A DNA stretch of 64,000 nt from the NCBI RefSeq assembly GCF_034274695.1, contig NZ_CP128362.1:7070501-7134500 (forward strand). The letters are read 5' to 3'. The notes beneath the pieces are model-generated. The model had not been told where the DNA came from, did no database searches, and saw only the letters and a program-made list of their open reading frames with translations. Position 1 is the first letter of the stretch; the number at the start of each line of letters is the position of its first letter. The position numbers were made by a program, and so were the translations under genes. This document shows, piece after piece, positions 1 through 9,196 of the stretch. Source of the stretch: Chitinophaga sp. LS1. Its GTDB lineage: Bacteria > Bacteroidota > Bacteroidia > Chitinophagales > Chitinophagaceae.

Positions 1-1912
1 TTTCCCCGTACTTATACACATCTTTCTTCTGCAAGGTATTGTCAAGATTATAACTACTGATTGTTTCTACACGGATTCCACCACCATATTTGTATTTTGT
101 ACTATTGTCTGGAACAGCGATGGAAATGCTTGCAGTCACCGTAGTAGTGGGTAGATCATTGATCCCCACATATAACTGGTATGTATGACTGGTATCGCAG
201 GTGTAAGTGGCCGTGAGCGTATGAGCTGTCCCGTTTGTACCTGCATTGAGATAGGTATCAGAATTCCAGCTGGCTACTATTTTGGCAGTGGTAAGGTCTC
301 TCAGCTGTACCTCCTGTGCATAACTCAGCGTTGGATTGGCAGAAGATGCTGAAAAATCTATTGAGATATCCAGCTCGTAATAATCCTGGTTATTGTTAGG
401 AGGTCTGACCTGGAATGTCGTTGTGGCACTATCCCAGCCATAAGTGACGCCTACCTTTGCAGGACCGGCCAGTGTGATGGAAGCTATCGTAGAGTCTTTA
501 TTATCAGGCGTTCTCTCATATTTATTCATGGCATAATCGTAAGTGGTATACCCTCCGGTTGGATAGGTTACCTTATTCAGGATTCCTGCCATAATATATG
601 TTTCAGAAGCGGACCTGTCTGCAGTGCCTAACTTCCCATACTTTTGAATTTCTGTCTGAGACGGGAGTTGTTTGGGCATGAGGGTGTATTGTGTTACACC
701 ATTGTAGAATCCCCACCAATCCTGTGAACAGGATAAGGTATTGGGTAAGGTTGTGCTGTTGTAATTGAAGGTATACTTTTCTGGTTGTTCTCCATTCAGA
801 TCCTCGTTGGAAAATGAAAGGAGTTTGAGCCGGTAATCTGTAAAGCTGGGATATGAATTACCCGTGTAAAAGTAACTATAGTTAAATGAAACCTTTTTAA
901 CACGGTTGTAAGTGCCATTATCATTGCTATATACGACAATGCTGTCCAGCGCATTGCCTGCATAGTCGGCCCTGACGGTATTGGCATAGAACTTCACTTT
1001 CCCCTGACGGAAAATGATTTCACTGATTTTAGGTACGTTATTATAAGAGTAAGAGATGGTTTTGACAACTTCATCTGCTACATAGGAGGCCGCATCATCT
1101 GTACCAGATACGTTCTTGCGATATACCTTATTAAAGGTTAGTACGTCGTCGGCGGCTTTATCACCGTTACCTGTGACGGTTGCATAGTTAAATAGCACAC
1201 TGTCTGCACCATCATTGGATATGATTTTAGTCAGGTTCCAGCCGATGACGTGTGTTTGCAGACCTGAATTATCAGTAGTCGTGTTGAATTTTTGTGTAAA
1301 GAAATAGCGGCTGCCATCGTCATCTGTGATTACATAGTTATTATCACTGGTATGTGTAATGCTGACAGGTTGATAGGGGGCGGTGACAAAATTTTTCTGG
1401 TCCCTGGAATATAGAAACCGCCCGGATTTACCTGTGAAATTATAATTGAAAAAATCTGGTTGCAGGTCAGGCCTGCTTTCGTAATAGTTTTTTCGTCCAT
1501 CATAAGTCACCACACTACCAAAACTGTTAATAGGTGTGCTTTGATTAAACCAACCATAGGTTTCTGTCTCATCTTCATCTCCCCTGATCTGGCGTGCGAT
1601 AGAGCCGCCTGCCATAAGTGACCATCCAAGACCTACCCATGTTGCTTTTTGGCCGACCTTTATGCCGGATGCATGGTAACTGAGTGAAATTGGAACCTTG
1701 ATCCAGCCTGTATTGATTTCATAAAGCGGGTAAGAAATCTGGGGGACGCCGGTCATCATGCTGACCGGGGTGCTATTGTACTTAAAGAGTTCTGCCTGTT
1801 CTGCGGGTAGTGGTATAATGGACGGGGATTGTCCCTTTCCCCAATGACAAATACTTAATAACATCCACAGAAATAAAATCGTCTTAGTACGGGTGCGGGT
1901 TGTGATATACAT
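1..1912 (-). CDS. RHS/YD-like secreted surface protein, N-terminal part (runs off left edge)
   Basis: Partial gene: the frame starts at an ATG (1910-1912) and is still open at base 2, giving about 637 residues. I saw no in-frame stop in the parts translated by hand (2-120 and 1300-1912). The N-terminus is a signal peptide (hydrophobic TILFLWMLLSI, then GKGQ). It is followed by a region with GLGWSLMAGGSIARQIRG near residue 100, which is the usual N-terminal module of Bacteroidota RHS-like/SpvB-like proteins that precedes YD repeats. Near the window edge it reads YKYGGGIRVETI, also typical. Such proteins are large exported surface or toxin-carrier proteins whose variable C-terminus decides the function, and that end lies outside the window. 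No T9SS signal can be judged. The family call rests on pattern recognition; the substrate or toxin is unknown. Confidence 0.7.
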   Translation of the reverse strand, partial: MYITTRTRTKTILFLWMLLSICHWGKGQSPSIIPLPAEQAELFKYNSTPVSMMTGVPQISYPLYEINTGWIKVPISLSYHASGIKVGQKATWVGLGWSLMAGGSIARQIRGDEDETETYGWFNQSTPINSFGSVVTYDGRKNYYESRPDLQPDFFNYNFTGKSGRFLYSRDQKNFVTAPYQPVSITHTSDNNYVITDDDGSRYFFTQKFNTTTDNSGLQTHVIGWNLTKIISNDGADSVLFNYATVTGNGDKAADDVLTFNKVYRKNVSGTDDAASYVADEVVKTISYSYNNVPKISEIIFRQGKVKFYANTVRADYAGNALDSIVVYSNDNGTYNRVKKVSFNYSYFYTGNSYPSFTDYRLKLLSFSNEDLNGEQPEKYTFNYNSTTLPNTLSCSQDWWGFYNGVTQYTLMPKQLPSQTEIQKYGKLGTADRSASETYIMAGILNKVTYPTGGYTTYDYAMNKYERTPDNKDSTIASITLAGPAKVGVTYGWDSATTTFQVRPPNNNQDYYELDISIDFSASSANPTLSYAQEVQLRDLTTAKIVASWNSDTYLNAGTNGTAHTLTATYTCDTSHTYQLYVGINDLPTTTVTASISIAVPDNSTKYKYGGGIRVETISSYNLDNTLQKKDVYKYGE

Positions 1913-2281
1913 AATTGAATACAAAAAATGGCAAAGGGATTACACACCTAATAATAAGGTACAGGTAATGGTTTTGATTCGAACTACAATGCAGTGGAGA
2001 AATGGTATGAATTACCTAAATTTAATCAAGCTGTTTTCTAATAAATGTAGAAAAATATGGAAAGGCTATTTTTATGGATGAATGCCGGGAAATACGCCTT
2101 GAGTATGCGAGTCATGCAGATAGAATAAGTGTGCTATGCTGATATAGTATTTTCCCCTCTGACTGCCAGACCTTCCACCAGGGAGATGTTGGTTTAGGTT
2201 TTGGAATTTTAAAACCACCAGGGTGAATTCAATGATCCCGTCATATTCAAATAGGGGCCGACCTCTATACCGGCTCCATAT
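1913..2281. other. Gene-poor stretch with decayed coding sequence
   Basis: No convincing gene. Read on the minus strand, 2100-2281 still looks like degraded coding sequence, with short peptides broken by stops, continuing from the small ORF at 2282-2509. It may be the remains of a gene that once sat upstream of the RHS-like gene. No clear promoter was found for that gene. Confidence 0.3.
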
Positions 2282-2509
2282 TTATGATACGAAATTTTCT
2301 TCTACTATGAGGTTTGGTTGATAAATACCAGCGGATATTTGATTTTTTTCAGGATAGATAGATAGATAGATAGATACGGTATATGGTTCTTCGCCAATGA
2401 CCCCGAATTTTTGAATACCTGGTTCCTGCAGAAACTTTTCAGGATCTACAGTATTGACATTGCTGATGATTACTGATGTAGATTTCCATCCCATAAGAGG
2501 TAAATTCAC
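2282..2509 (-). pseudogene. Small hypothetical ORF, probably a gene remnant
   Basis: A 75-residue frame starting MNLPLMGWKSTSVIISNVNT and ending ENFVS. The GWKSTSVIISN...DPEKFLQE...VGEEPYTV pattern resembles, from memory only, the start of small Bacteroidota proteins found beside polymorphic toxins (DUF6928-like); I cannot confirm this. Six GATA units in the DNA create the odd internal segment SIYLSIY, and the sequence downstream looks like broken continuation of the same gene. I therefore read it as a truncated or frameshifted remnant. It lies upstream of the RHS-like gene on the same strand, the neighbourhood where immunity-like debris is common. Confidence 0.35.
2353..2376. repeat. GATA tetranucleotide microsatellite (6 units)
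   Basis: Six perfect GATA units (TATC on the minus strand) inside the 75-residue ORF at 2282-2509. Gain or loss of one unit would shift its reading frame, so it is a possible slippage site. In a decayed gene it may simply be neutral. Confidence 0.9.
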
Positions 2510-2765
2510 TTATACTGTTGCAAAATATTATAAATGGATTATTGAAATTACCCACAAAGTAACATCGGTAAAGGATTTCATTCCACAAAAAAGTAGGTGG
2601 TAGTTGGAACGATCTTTCTCCTGGCTGAATTTTTCAGAAGGCTCGATAAGGATCATGAGAGGCTACCTGAATCATCTGTTGCATTCATTCAGGTAGCATT
2701 CAAAATATTCTTCTAAAATGATTCGTTCAGAAATTCAAACATATTCTTAGACAATTCACTAAATA

Positions 2766-2803
2766 AGAAACTCGCTTTTACCATTCAGCAAAAGCGAGTT
2801 TCT
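2766..2803 (-). terminator. Hairpin terminator after the PL9-like gene
   Basis: Perfect 14-bp inverted repeat (AGAAACTCGCTTTT at 2766-2779 and its complement at 2790-2803) with a 10-nt loop, 33 bases past the stop of the minus-strand gene at 2836. The T-rich inner arms are unusual for an intrinsic terminator but common at Bacteroidota gene ends. Confidence 0.7.
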
Positions 2804-2835
2804 ACTTTATTTTCAATCAACAAATCACATAGACA

Positions 2836-3714
2836 TTACAAATCACTTAATCCGGCAGCATTACCTGTCCCACTCAAACCGCTATAAATAATCACTCCCT
2901 TCGCATTACCATTCCTTGTAAAACCCCAACCCGGAGAGTTATAATTCGCCACACAGTTTGTAATAGTATGTGCAATGCTCTGACCAGAGCTACCTAACTT
3001 AAACCCATTACCATCACCATTAGAACCTTTACCATTATGCTCCGCAGTACAACCACTGATCTTTACAGGAGCTGGATTACCATACAGATCCCATCCATCA
3101 TCTGAATTGTAAGAAGCATAGCAACCGGTAAATGAATTACCAGTACCACTTGACAGCTTACATGCAAAACCATCAGCATCTTCACCACCGGCAGATACAT
3201 CATAGTTCTGATTAGAATAACTATTATTAATACTTACATTATAGGCGCCATTGTACACCTGGATGCCAGTATTCCCATTGTAATCAGAAGTGATGTTATT
3301 CACATAATTATTTCCTCCTGACTGGAATACGATCCCGGAAGAGGGGCCGCCGGTAATGCGCATGTTCTGGATATTCCAATAGCTACCATTTACTTTCACA
3401 GCCCAACTACCAGCGCCGGCAGCATTAAGTGTTCCACCATAAATATTAATCTTGGAACTGGAAGTACCGCTATTGAGTAATTGTAGGGTACTGGTCAGCT
3501 TAATAGTGCCGCTGATGACGATGACGTCACCTGCTTTAGCATTGGCTACGGCTGTTTTCAAAGCCGCTTCCGTAGTGACAGTAGTGGTAGCAGCAGCGGT
3601 TACTTCGCCGATTGCGGCAGTGGAAACAGGAGATGGCAGCTTCACCTGGTCTTCGTTTTTGCTACAGCTGGTACATACTAATACCAATAGGGCAATCATC
3701 AGATTGATCTTCAT
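2836..3714 (-). CDS. PL9-type pectate-lyase-like parallel beta-helix lipoprotein
   Basis: A 292-residue lipoprotein: signal peptide MKINLMIALLVLVCTSC with the lipid-accepting Cys at 17, then a linker and right-handed beta-helix coils (repeated N-rich turns, residues ~60-290). Asp181, Asp205, Asp206 and Asp209 (in DADGFACK and SDDGWDLY) have the same spacing as the calcium-binding Asp209/233/234/237 of Dickeya Pel9A, and Lys239 in GNGFKL is a good candidate for the catalytic lysine. These features fit polysaccharide lyase family 9, which cleaves polygalacturonate by beta-elimination. It is shorter than Pel9A (about 400 residues), so C-terminal coils may be missing. It stands alone, with its own terminator and no SusC/D pair nearby. 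Substrate is inferred. Confidence 0.75.
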   Translation of the reverse strand: MKINLMIALLVLVCTSCSKNEDQVKLPSPVSTAAIGEVTAAATTTVTTEAALKTAVANAKAGDVIVISGTIKLTSTLQLLNSGTSSSKINIYGGTLNAAGAGSWAVKVNGSYWNIQNMRITGGPSSGIVFQSGGNNYVNNITSDYNGNTGIQVYNGAYNVSINNSYSNQNYDVSAGGEDADGFACKLSSGTGNSFTGCYASYNSDDGWDLYGNPAPVKISGCTAEHNGKGSNGDGNGFKLGSSGQSIAHTITNCVANYNSPGWGFTRNGNAKGVIIYSGLSGTGNAAGLSDL

Positions 3715-4005
3715 AACTAGGAAATAAGAGGTTAAGAAATGAGGGTTCCTTAGCTGCGCAACTATGTCAATTTTACAATTAAATACAGGATAAATGAATA
3801 AGAGAGCGGGGATTTATTTACGCAATCGTTCCCGGCAACGATGGCGGATGTTGGGGGTTGGTATTATTTGAGGGCAATAACAGGTCAATGCTGCCATTGC
3901 CCTCTATCTGGATTTATATTTTTATGGTGATTGTTAGAAATACCAAATTCATTTTTTGTCTAAATAACATCTCACGAATACTTCAACTTTTACCTAAATC
4001 CACTC

Positions 4006-5562
4006 TCAGGGATACTTCAGCTCACCTCTCTCCTGCATATGCAATATCTTCAACAACACGCCATTCGTCCAACCAAACCCATCCTGGTTCGGATACTCTC
4101 CTCCCCCACCAGCAAGCGTCGTATCCACTACATTATACTTCTCTAACAATTTTCCGGTTGCCCTAAAAGTCTTTATATTCAAATGCGACCATCTTGAAGC
4201 AATCTCTCCCGCCAATGAATCCTTATGATATTTCATCAAACCTGCAATCGCCATCCAGTGCAATGGTGCCCATCCATTCGGCGCATCCCATTGCTGCCCT
4301 GTCTCTATCGGCGTTGCTACCAATCCACCAGGTTGCAAAAATTCCTCCTGCAATTCCTTCATCATCTTATCAGCCTGAGCCTGCGAAGCAATTCCAAAAA
4401 ACAATGGATATATGCCCGCCAAACTTGGGATGCCCGTCTGAGCATTCTTCCTGAAATCATAATCCATGAACCATCCCTTGTTATCATCCCAGCAATATTT
4501 AATGATATCATCTGCTCTTTGTTTCGCCGCTTTTTCAAATTCTGCAGCTTTTGAAGTATTCCCTTTTTCACGATAAGCTGCTGCCAATGTCATTTCCAGG
4601 TGATACATTAAACAGTTCAGATCCACAGGTACAATATCCGTCACATGAATCGTTTTCAACGAATGCCCATCTTCAAACCATCGGCTACTAAAATCCCAGC
4701 CGGTTTCAGCACCGGAGCGCAGTTCCTTGTAAACCGTTTCTTTGGATTTATTATTGAAAGGTCGTTTTGCAGTCTGGATATCCTCCGTCCATGCTTCTTC
4801 CCGTGGCCATGTCCCTTTGTCAAAATACCTGTTCAACTTATGCCCGTCTGGCAGATATACCACATGTTCATCAGTTTCCTTTTGTGCGGAATGCATCCAG
4901 AAATCATATTCTTTCTGCAAAGCATCCAGGTAAAATGAAACGGGACGATTATCCAGTTCCAGCATCAATGAGAAGAAAGGTGGCTGTGAACGTGTCAGGT
5001 AATAGGTACGATTGCCATTGGGAATACTACCATGGTTCTCAATTAGCCATACAAAGTTTTGGATGATATTATCAATTTGTGCTGTATCACCGTCCTCTTT
5101 CAGACCGAGCATGGTGAAGTAACTATCCCAGTAATACACTTCCCTGAATCTTCCACCGGGTACAATGTACGGATGTGGCAAAGGGATGAGCGAGCCGCCC
5201 GTCTCCTGCTTATCAGGCGTTCGTTGCAACACCTTCCATAATGAACGGATATGGGCAGATACATCCTGTGTGGTATCAGTCACATAATTAGCCGCAGCGG
5301 GTACAGGAATTGTAAAATGGTCATTTACAAAATCCGCCAGCTGGAAGGAGGACTGTTGTTTTTGTCTTCTGTAAGAAGTCATTATCTCGCCGGGTGTCTT
5401 TTTCGGGATAGCATCTGCAAAGGTTTTGCTATCCGGGAAAATATGTGCTGATTGTACGTCTTCAAAAAGCCCTGGAAATAGCTGGACAGGAGACTCCTCT
5501 TTGGCAGTTGGTCTACAGGCTGCAAAGAGTACGATCAGGCAAATGACAGGTATTGTTCTCAT
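4006..5562 (-). CDS. treA: Periplasmic/outer-membrane trehalase lipoprotein (GH37)
   Basis: 518 residues. The lipoprotein signal ends at LFAAC (Cys16), so the enzyme is anchored outside the cytoplasm, where it would split trehalose into two glucose molecules. Trehalase signature 1 is complete (PGGRFREVYYWDSYF, residues 135-149) and signature 2 is present (QWDAPNGWAP, 424-433). The GH37 general acid fits Asp290 in AETGWDFSSRW and the general base Glu489 in GGGGEYPNQDGFGW. Length fits bacterial TreA/TreF. It is transcribed alone: a 153-bp tandem repeat array lies upstream, and the PL9-like gene starts 291 bases downstream. Trehalose is a fungal and plant-litter sugar, so this is probably a scavenging enzyme. 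Confidence 0.95.
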   Translation of the reverse strand: MRTIPVICLIVLFAACRPTAKEESPVQLFPGLFEDVQSAHIFPDSKTFADAIPKKTPGEIMTSYRRQKQQSSFQLADFVNDHFTIPVPAAANYVTDTTQDVSAHIRSLWKVLQRTPDKQETGGSLIPLPHPYIVPGGRFREVYYWDSYFTMLGLKEDGDTAQIDNIIQNFVWLIENHGSIPNGNRTYYLTRSQPPFFSLMLELDNRPVSFYLDALQKEYDFWMHSAQKETDEHVVYLPDGHKLNRYFDKGTWPREEAWTEDIQTAKRPFNNKSKETVYKELRSGAETGWDFSSRWFEDGHSLKTIHVTDIVPVDLNCLMYHLEMTLAAAYREKGNTSKAAEFEKAAKQRADDIIKYCWDDNKGWFMDYDFRKNAQTGIPSLAGIYPLFFGIASQAQADKMMKELQEEFLQPGGLVATPIETGQQWDAPNGWAPLHWMAIAGLMKYHKDSLAGEIASRWSHLNIKTFRATGKLLEKYNVVDTTLAGGGGEYPNQDGFGWTNGVLLKILHMQERGELKYP

Positions 5563-5603
5563 ACTGTTCTATTCAATTAATGACCCTGCTGCAATTCTCC
5601 TGC

Positions 5604-6105
5604 CACTTCTTCTATAAATAGTGGTGATGGTGGCTTTTGACTGTGCAGGAATATATGTGTACAAACCGCTATCGTCTATAGCGGGTTCTAATATTATTTC
5701 GTTTCGGTAGCAGGCCGGCGGATTTAATTATTTACCCTGCCACAACCCTTCTCACTATTCAACTTCTATTACGGTGGCGATGCTATCTTTTGACTAGGCT
5801 GAAATATATGTGTACAAACCGCTATCGTCTATAGTGGGTTCTAATATTATTTCGTTTCGGTAGCAGGCCGGCGGATTTAATTATTTACCCTGCCACAACC
5901 CTTCTCACTATTCAACTTCTATTAAGGTGGCGATGCTATCTTTTGACCAGGCTGAAATATATGTGTACAAACCGCTATCGTCTATAGTGGGTTCTAATAT
6001 TATTTCGTTTCGGTAGCAGGCCGGCGGATTTAATTATTTACCCTGCCACAACCCTTCTCACTATTCAATTTCTATTACGGTGGCGATGCTATCTTTTGAC
6101 CAGGC
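5604..6105. repeat. 153-bp tandem repeat array (3 full copies plus a degenerate one)
   Basis: Three near-identical 153-bp units begin at 5651, 5804 and 5957, preceded by a diverged partial copy from about 5604. Each holds a short hairpin (CCGCTAT ... ATAGYGG) and a GCCGGC palindrome. The change from C to T in copies 2 and 3 keeps a G-U pair in a plus-strand RNA but would break the pair in a minus-strand RNA. The array fills the space between the trehalase start and the terminator of the next gene and has no long reading frame. Function unknown. Confidence 0.9.
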
Positions 6106-6190
6106 AGCAGAGCAAAGGTTCGTGGAAATAATGACTAAGATCAAATTTCATAACAATGGATTGTGATTGAATTTAAGAATTATTCTGATA

Positions 6191-6233
6191 AAAAGAAAAT
6201 CGCCTTATTGATCTTCCTCAGATCAATAAGGCG
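6191..6233 (-). terminator. Intrinsic terminator of the gene at 6289-6891
   Basis: A 14-bp perfect stem (6201-6214 with 6220-6233, loop TCCTC) followed on the minus strand by the T-rich tract ATTTTCTTTTT. It lies 55 bases past the stop codon. Confidence 0.85.
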
Positions 6234-6288
6234 AGTATTTTGAAAATATGCGCAATTCTGTTATATAGTCGTCATGAGTTTCAACCCC

Positions 6289-6891
6289 TTAATTCCAGCT
6301 AAACGCAACCTGCATTTTCTTAGTAAATATCCATTTCATATAAAAATGAATAACTTTCTTCGCTTGCTTGACAAGATTCCCAGACGATTCACTAAGCGAA
6401 AAACCTATCCAGTAGTTATTCGCTGATATAGGCGTAATGGTGATACTTGTCAAATAGCGATGAAAGAACAAAGTCGTCTCCTCTAACATAATCAAAAAAA
6501 CTTCATCATCAGCACCGGCATTCGTATCATGCATACCTTGCGCCGTTTCATTCAGCAACTCATCGAGTTCATATCTTAGGGCATCCAGTGTATTATCAAA
6601 ATTGAACTTTTGATAATGACCAACATGGTTATCCTCCGGTGAAATCTCTACACTCATGCAATGTTCCAGATCAATACAAGGGTGTTCAATTTCATATTTA
6701 TTATTCCAATCATCAAGAATATCCGCTGGCACGAGTTTCAATCTTGCCACTATTTCTTTGAAAGATATATTCTCATTCTTCATCTGAAGAAACACAATAT
6801 AAAACTGATAGAATCCGCTATGAACGGGCATAGAAAAGGTATTTACGTTGATTTGGTAAACATAGTCAATTTCTATTCCAATACATTTCAC
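6289..6891 (-). CDS. Hypothetical protein, unrecognised
   Basis: 200 residues, no family recognised. No signal peptide or membrane segment is clear; the protein is acidic in the middle (DALRYELDELLNE) and more basic at the C-terminus (FYMKWIFTKKMQVAFSWN). An internal Met at residue 37 (MKNENISFKEIVARL) may be the true start, since the first 36 residues are less like a folded N-terminus. It is divergent from the gene at 7081 and has its own strong terminator, which supports it being a real, expressed gene. Confidence 0.55.
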   Translation of the reverse strand: MKCIGIEIDYVYQINVNTFSMPVHSGFYQFYIVFLQMKNENISFKEIVARLKLVPADILDDWNNKYEIEHPCIDLEHCMSVEISPEDNHVGHYQKFNFDNTLDALRYELDELLNETAQGMHDTNAGADDEVFLIMLEETTLFFHRYLTSITITPISANNYWIGFSLSESSGNLVKQAKKVIHFYMKWIFTKKMQVAFSWN

Positions 6892-7080
6892 AGATGAATA
6901 TTTAACATTGAAATTGTTTGTTCTTACAAGTGACCGATTAATTTAATCCGCGTGATTTACAATAAAAATCGTCTGCCAGTTATAATCTTCCAGTCGTTTT
7001 TTTGGAAATGATACGTTCAATCTTTTTCCCCCTAAAACACCTTCAATTGATTTTATCCTTAAAATGCGCAATTTTGTGCA

Positions 7081-7578
7081 ATGGCACTCATACAGCAATA
7101 CAATCCTTTTGAACCACTCACTGTAGAAAGAATTCAGCAATTGCTGCTGATGGGGCAACCAATTTTGGTCGTACAGCGGTTTCAATGGACAGGGATCATC
7201 AATGGAGCCGGTTTTATGGCGACAAGATATAGTTATCCCGAAGATGCCGCAGATCATTTAGCACATCTATTGCCTAATGAAGGTAAATCGGTAGATTTGT
7301 CAATACCTGCACAACGGGATAAGCTGTTGGCGTTGTTGGCACCTGGCTCAACTTATCAGGTTTATATCGACTCTCTGAAAAACAAGAACTGGGCGAAGCA
7401 GATGCAACAGGTTTATGCTGAAGATGTTCGGAAATATATCCGTAGCCAGACACAGCTAAAACCTGACAGAGATACGGGTGTGGATATTGACTTTAACCTC
7501 CGCTATGGCCGTGTGATGGCTATTATTAATACAGGCAAACAACGGCTGGAAGTGCCTTTTTATGATATTATCAAATGA
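7081..7578 (+). CDS. Hypothetical protein upstream of the SRAP gene
   Basis: 165 residues, not recognised. It has no signal peptide; the sequence is soluble-looking, with a lysine/glutamine-rich middle (LKNKNWAKQMQQVYAEDVRKYIRS) and an Ile/Phe-rich end. It ends 6 bases before the SRAP gene, so the two are very likely co-transcribed, which suggests a link to DNA-damage handling, but this is inference. A TTG ... CAATTTTG pair sits so close to the ATG that a downstream start at Met24 (MGQPILVVQRF) cannot be excluded. Confidence 0.65.
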   Translation: MALIQQYNPFEPLTVERIQQLLLMGQPILVVQRFQWTGIINGAGFMATRYSYPEDAADHLAHLLPNEGKSVDLSIPAQRDKLLALLAPGSTYQVYIDSLKNKNWAKQMQQVYAEDVRKYIRSQTQLKPDRDTGVDIDFNLRYGRVMAIINTGKQRLEVPFYDIIK

Positions 7579-7584
7579 TCCTTT

Positions 7585-8394
7585 ATGTGTTACGATGTCT
7601 CTTTTCATACGAATATTCAACTTACGCTTGATATCTTTCCTAATCTTCAGGATAACAGGCAAATGGAATTGAACAGTGATGCGCTTATTCATGTGGAGGG
7701 GCATGCGCTTCCATTGTATTATGTAATTAATACGAAGGATGGGGCGCCACAGCTGACCAATATGGAATGGGGTGTGACGCCTTTGTATGTAAAAGATCCG
7801 AAGGAAAGGAAGGCGAGGCGGTCCGGGATGATAAATGCCAGAAGTGAGCGGATACTCGATGACCATAAGTCTTATTGGTACAGGATCCGGAATAACCGTT
7901 GTCTGATTCCGGTGAGCGGGATTTTTGAGCACCGGCAGATAAATGGGTGGAAGAATAAGGTGCCTTATCTGGTGCAAATGAAGGAGACGCCTTTGTTCTT
8001 TTTGCCTGGATTGTACCAGGAGAGTACGGAGGTTGATACGGCCACAGGTGAGTTACTTCAGGCAGGTACATACACCCTGATTACGCGTCCGGCGAATGAG
8101 TTGATGGCGCAGATACATAATAGTGGGGAGAATAAACACCGGATGCCGCTTTTTGTACATCATGAGATGGCGAAACAGTGGATTGATCCGGAGTTGTCAG
8201 AGGCTGGGGTGCGGGAAGTGTTGAATTATGAGATACCGGTGGATGAGTTGAGATATAGTACGGTATATACGATTCGTGGAGCGAAGCTGCGGCCAGATCA
8301 TAAGGAGAAGGATACGCATTGGGAATGGCAGGCGTTGCCGCCGTTGGGGAATGATACGCCGCTGAATGCGAGGACGCAGCAGAGTTTGTTTTAG
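7585..8394 (+). CDS. SRAP-family abasic-site crosslinking protein (YedK/HMCES-like)
   Basis: 269 residues. After removal of Met the chain begins with Cys2 (MCYDVSF), the residue that in YedK/HMCES forms a thiazolidine link to abasic sites in single-stranded DNA. The other active-site residues are in place: Asn84 in NARSER, Glu115 in GIFEHR and His185 in NKHRMP. The RCLIPVSGIFEHR and YTLITRPANELM blocks are typical of the family. The role is shielding abasic sites at stalled forks. It follows the hypothetical gene at 7081 with a 6-base gap. No LexA-type site is evident. Confidence 0.93.
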   Translation: MCYDVSFHTNIQLTLDIFPNLQDNRQMELNSDALIHVEGHALPLYYVINTKDGAPQLTNMEWGVTPLYVKDPKERKARRSGMINARSERILDDHKSYWYRIRNNRCLIPVSGIFEHRQINGWKNKVPYLVQMKETPLFFLPGLYQESTEVDTATGELLQAGTYTLITRPANELMAQIHNSGENKHRMPLFVHHEMAKQWIDPELSEAGVREVLNYEIPVDELRYSTVYTIRGAKLRPDHKEKDTHWEWQALPPLGNDTPLNARTQQSLF

Positions 8395-8596
8395 GAAGGC
8401 TGAGGGAAAAAGTATCTTTTAGACATAATTCACTGGCAAACAACCAGTTGAAGGTATATCTATCGGTAATGAATGCTTGTATGGGTCCGTGAGTTTTAAC
8501 CTATTGATAAATATTTAGTTGAGATAGAAGCACTAAACCTCCATTTACACACCCTTCTTTCCTGCTAGCGGCTGGCCCCTTCAGGGACAGCTTCCA

Positions 8597-9196
8597 TTAT
8601 TCCTTTAACTGATCCAGGATAGAACCGATCTCTTTAAGATACCTCCCATAACTAAGTTTTATTCCAAATTCCAGAAATCCATATATTATTATTGTAGATA
8701 TCGCCAGAATGATAACGCCTAAAGTAAGCAGGTGGCTTTGATCCATCAGGGAAGCTAAAGGAATTTTCGCTACCAAATAGAGGGAAGTCATTATCACTAA
8801 AATTGGTATCAGGGCATAATTGAAGGACCTATACATTTCAATATTTACTTTTATATCGTAATACAAGCTGTAAAGACTCTCTTTTGAGTTGAGGGTGTAA
8901 TTATAAAGACGGTTGTAAAAGAAGTAAAACCGGATTAAATAATAGATTGAAATGATGATCAGGAAACCATAAGTCATATAAAAAGCCAGCTGAAAGTTGC
9001 TATGCAAACCCAATATTTGAGGGGAAAAGCCCACTACGATCATTCCAAATAATTGAAAGATCAACTCTGTACGCATGGCACTTCTTATTTTCTTTACAGG
9101 GGAATTCTTGCCCTTGAGATCGCTGAGGGCGGCTGGTAATTGGATGTTTTCATTGCCTTCCTGATTCCAGGCAGCCTGGATGTCGTCAAAATTCAT
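8597..9196 (-). CDS. Membrane protein partner of the ECF sigma factor (putative anti-sigma)
   Basis: 199 residues. A soluble N-terminal region of about 60 residues (FDDIQAAWNQEG...) is followed by four hydrophobic segments, near FQLFGMIVVGFSPQIL, FYMTYGFLIIISIYYLIRF, ALIPILVIMTSLYLVA and LLTLGVIILAISTIIIYGF. The first 11 bases overlap the end of the sigma gene, implying translational coupling. The position directly after an ECF sigma gene suggests an anti-sigma or signal-sensing role. It lacks a recognisable zinc-binding HxxxCxxC anti-sigma motif, so the function is inferred from context only. Confidence 0.7.
   Translation of the reverse strand: MNFDDIQAAWNQEGNENIQLPAALSDLKGKNSPVKKIRSAMRTELIFQLFGMIVVGFSPQILGLHSNFQLAFYMTYGFLIIISIYYLIRFYFFYNRLYNYTLNSKESLYSLYYDIKVNIEMYRSFNYALIPILVIMTSLYLVAKIPLASLMDQSHLLTLGVIILAISTIIIYGFLEFGIKLSYGRYLKEIGSILDQLKE

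Noticed and set aside
5604..6105. CRISPR or insertion-element array
   Set aside because: A head-to-tail 153-bp repeat without spacers, terminal inverted repeats or transposase.
6943..7257. Minus-strand 104-residue frame
   Set aside because: It overlaps the start of the plus-strand gene at 7081, which continues in an operon with SRAP; no motif.
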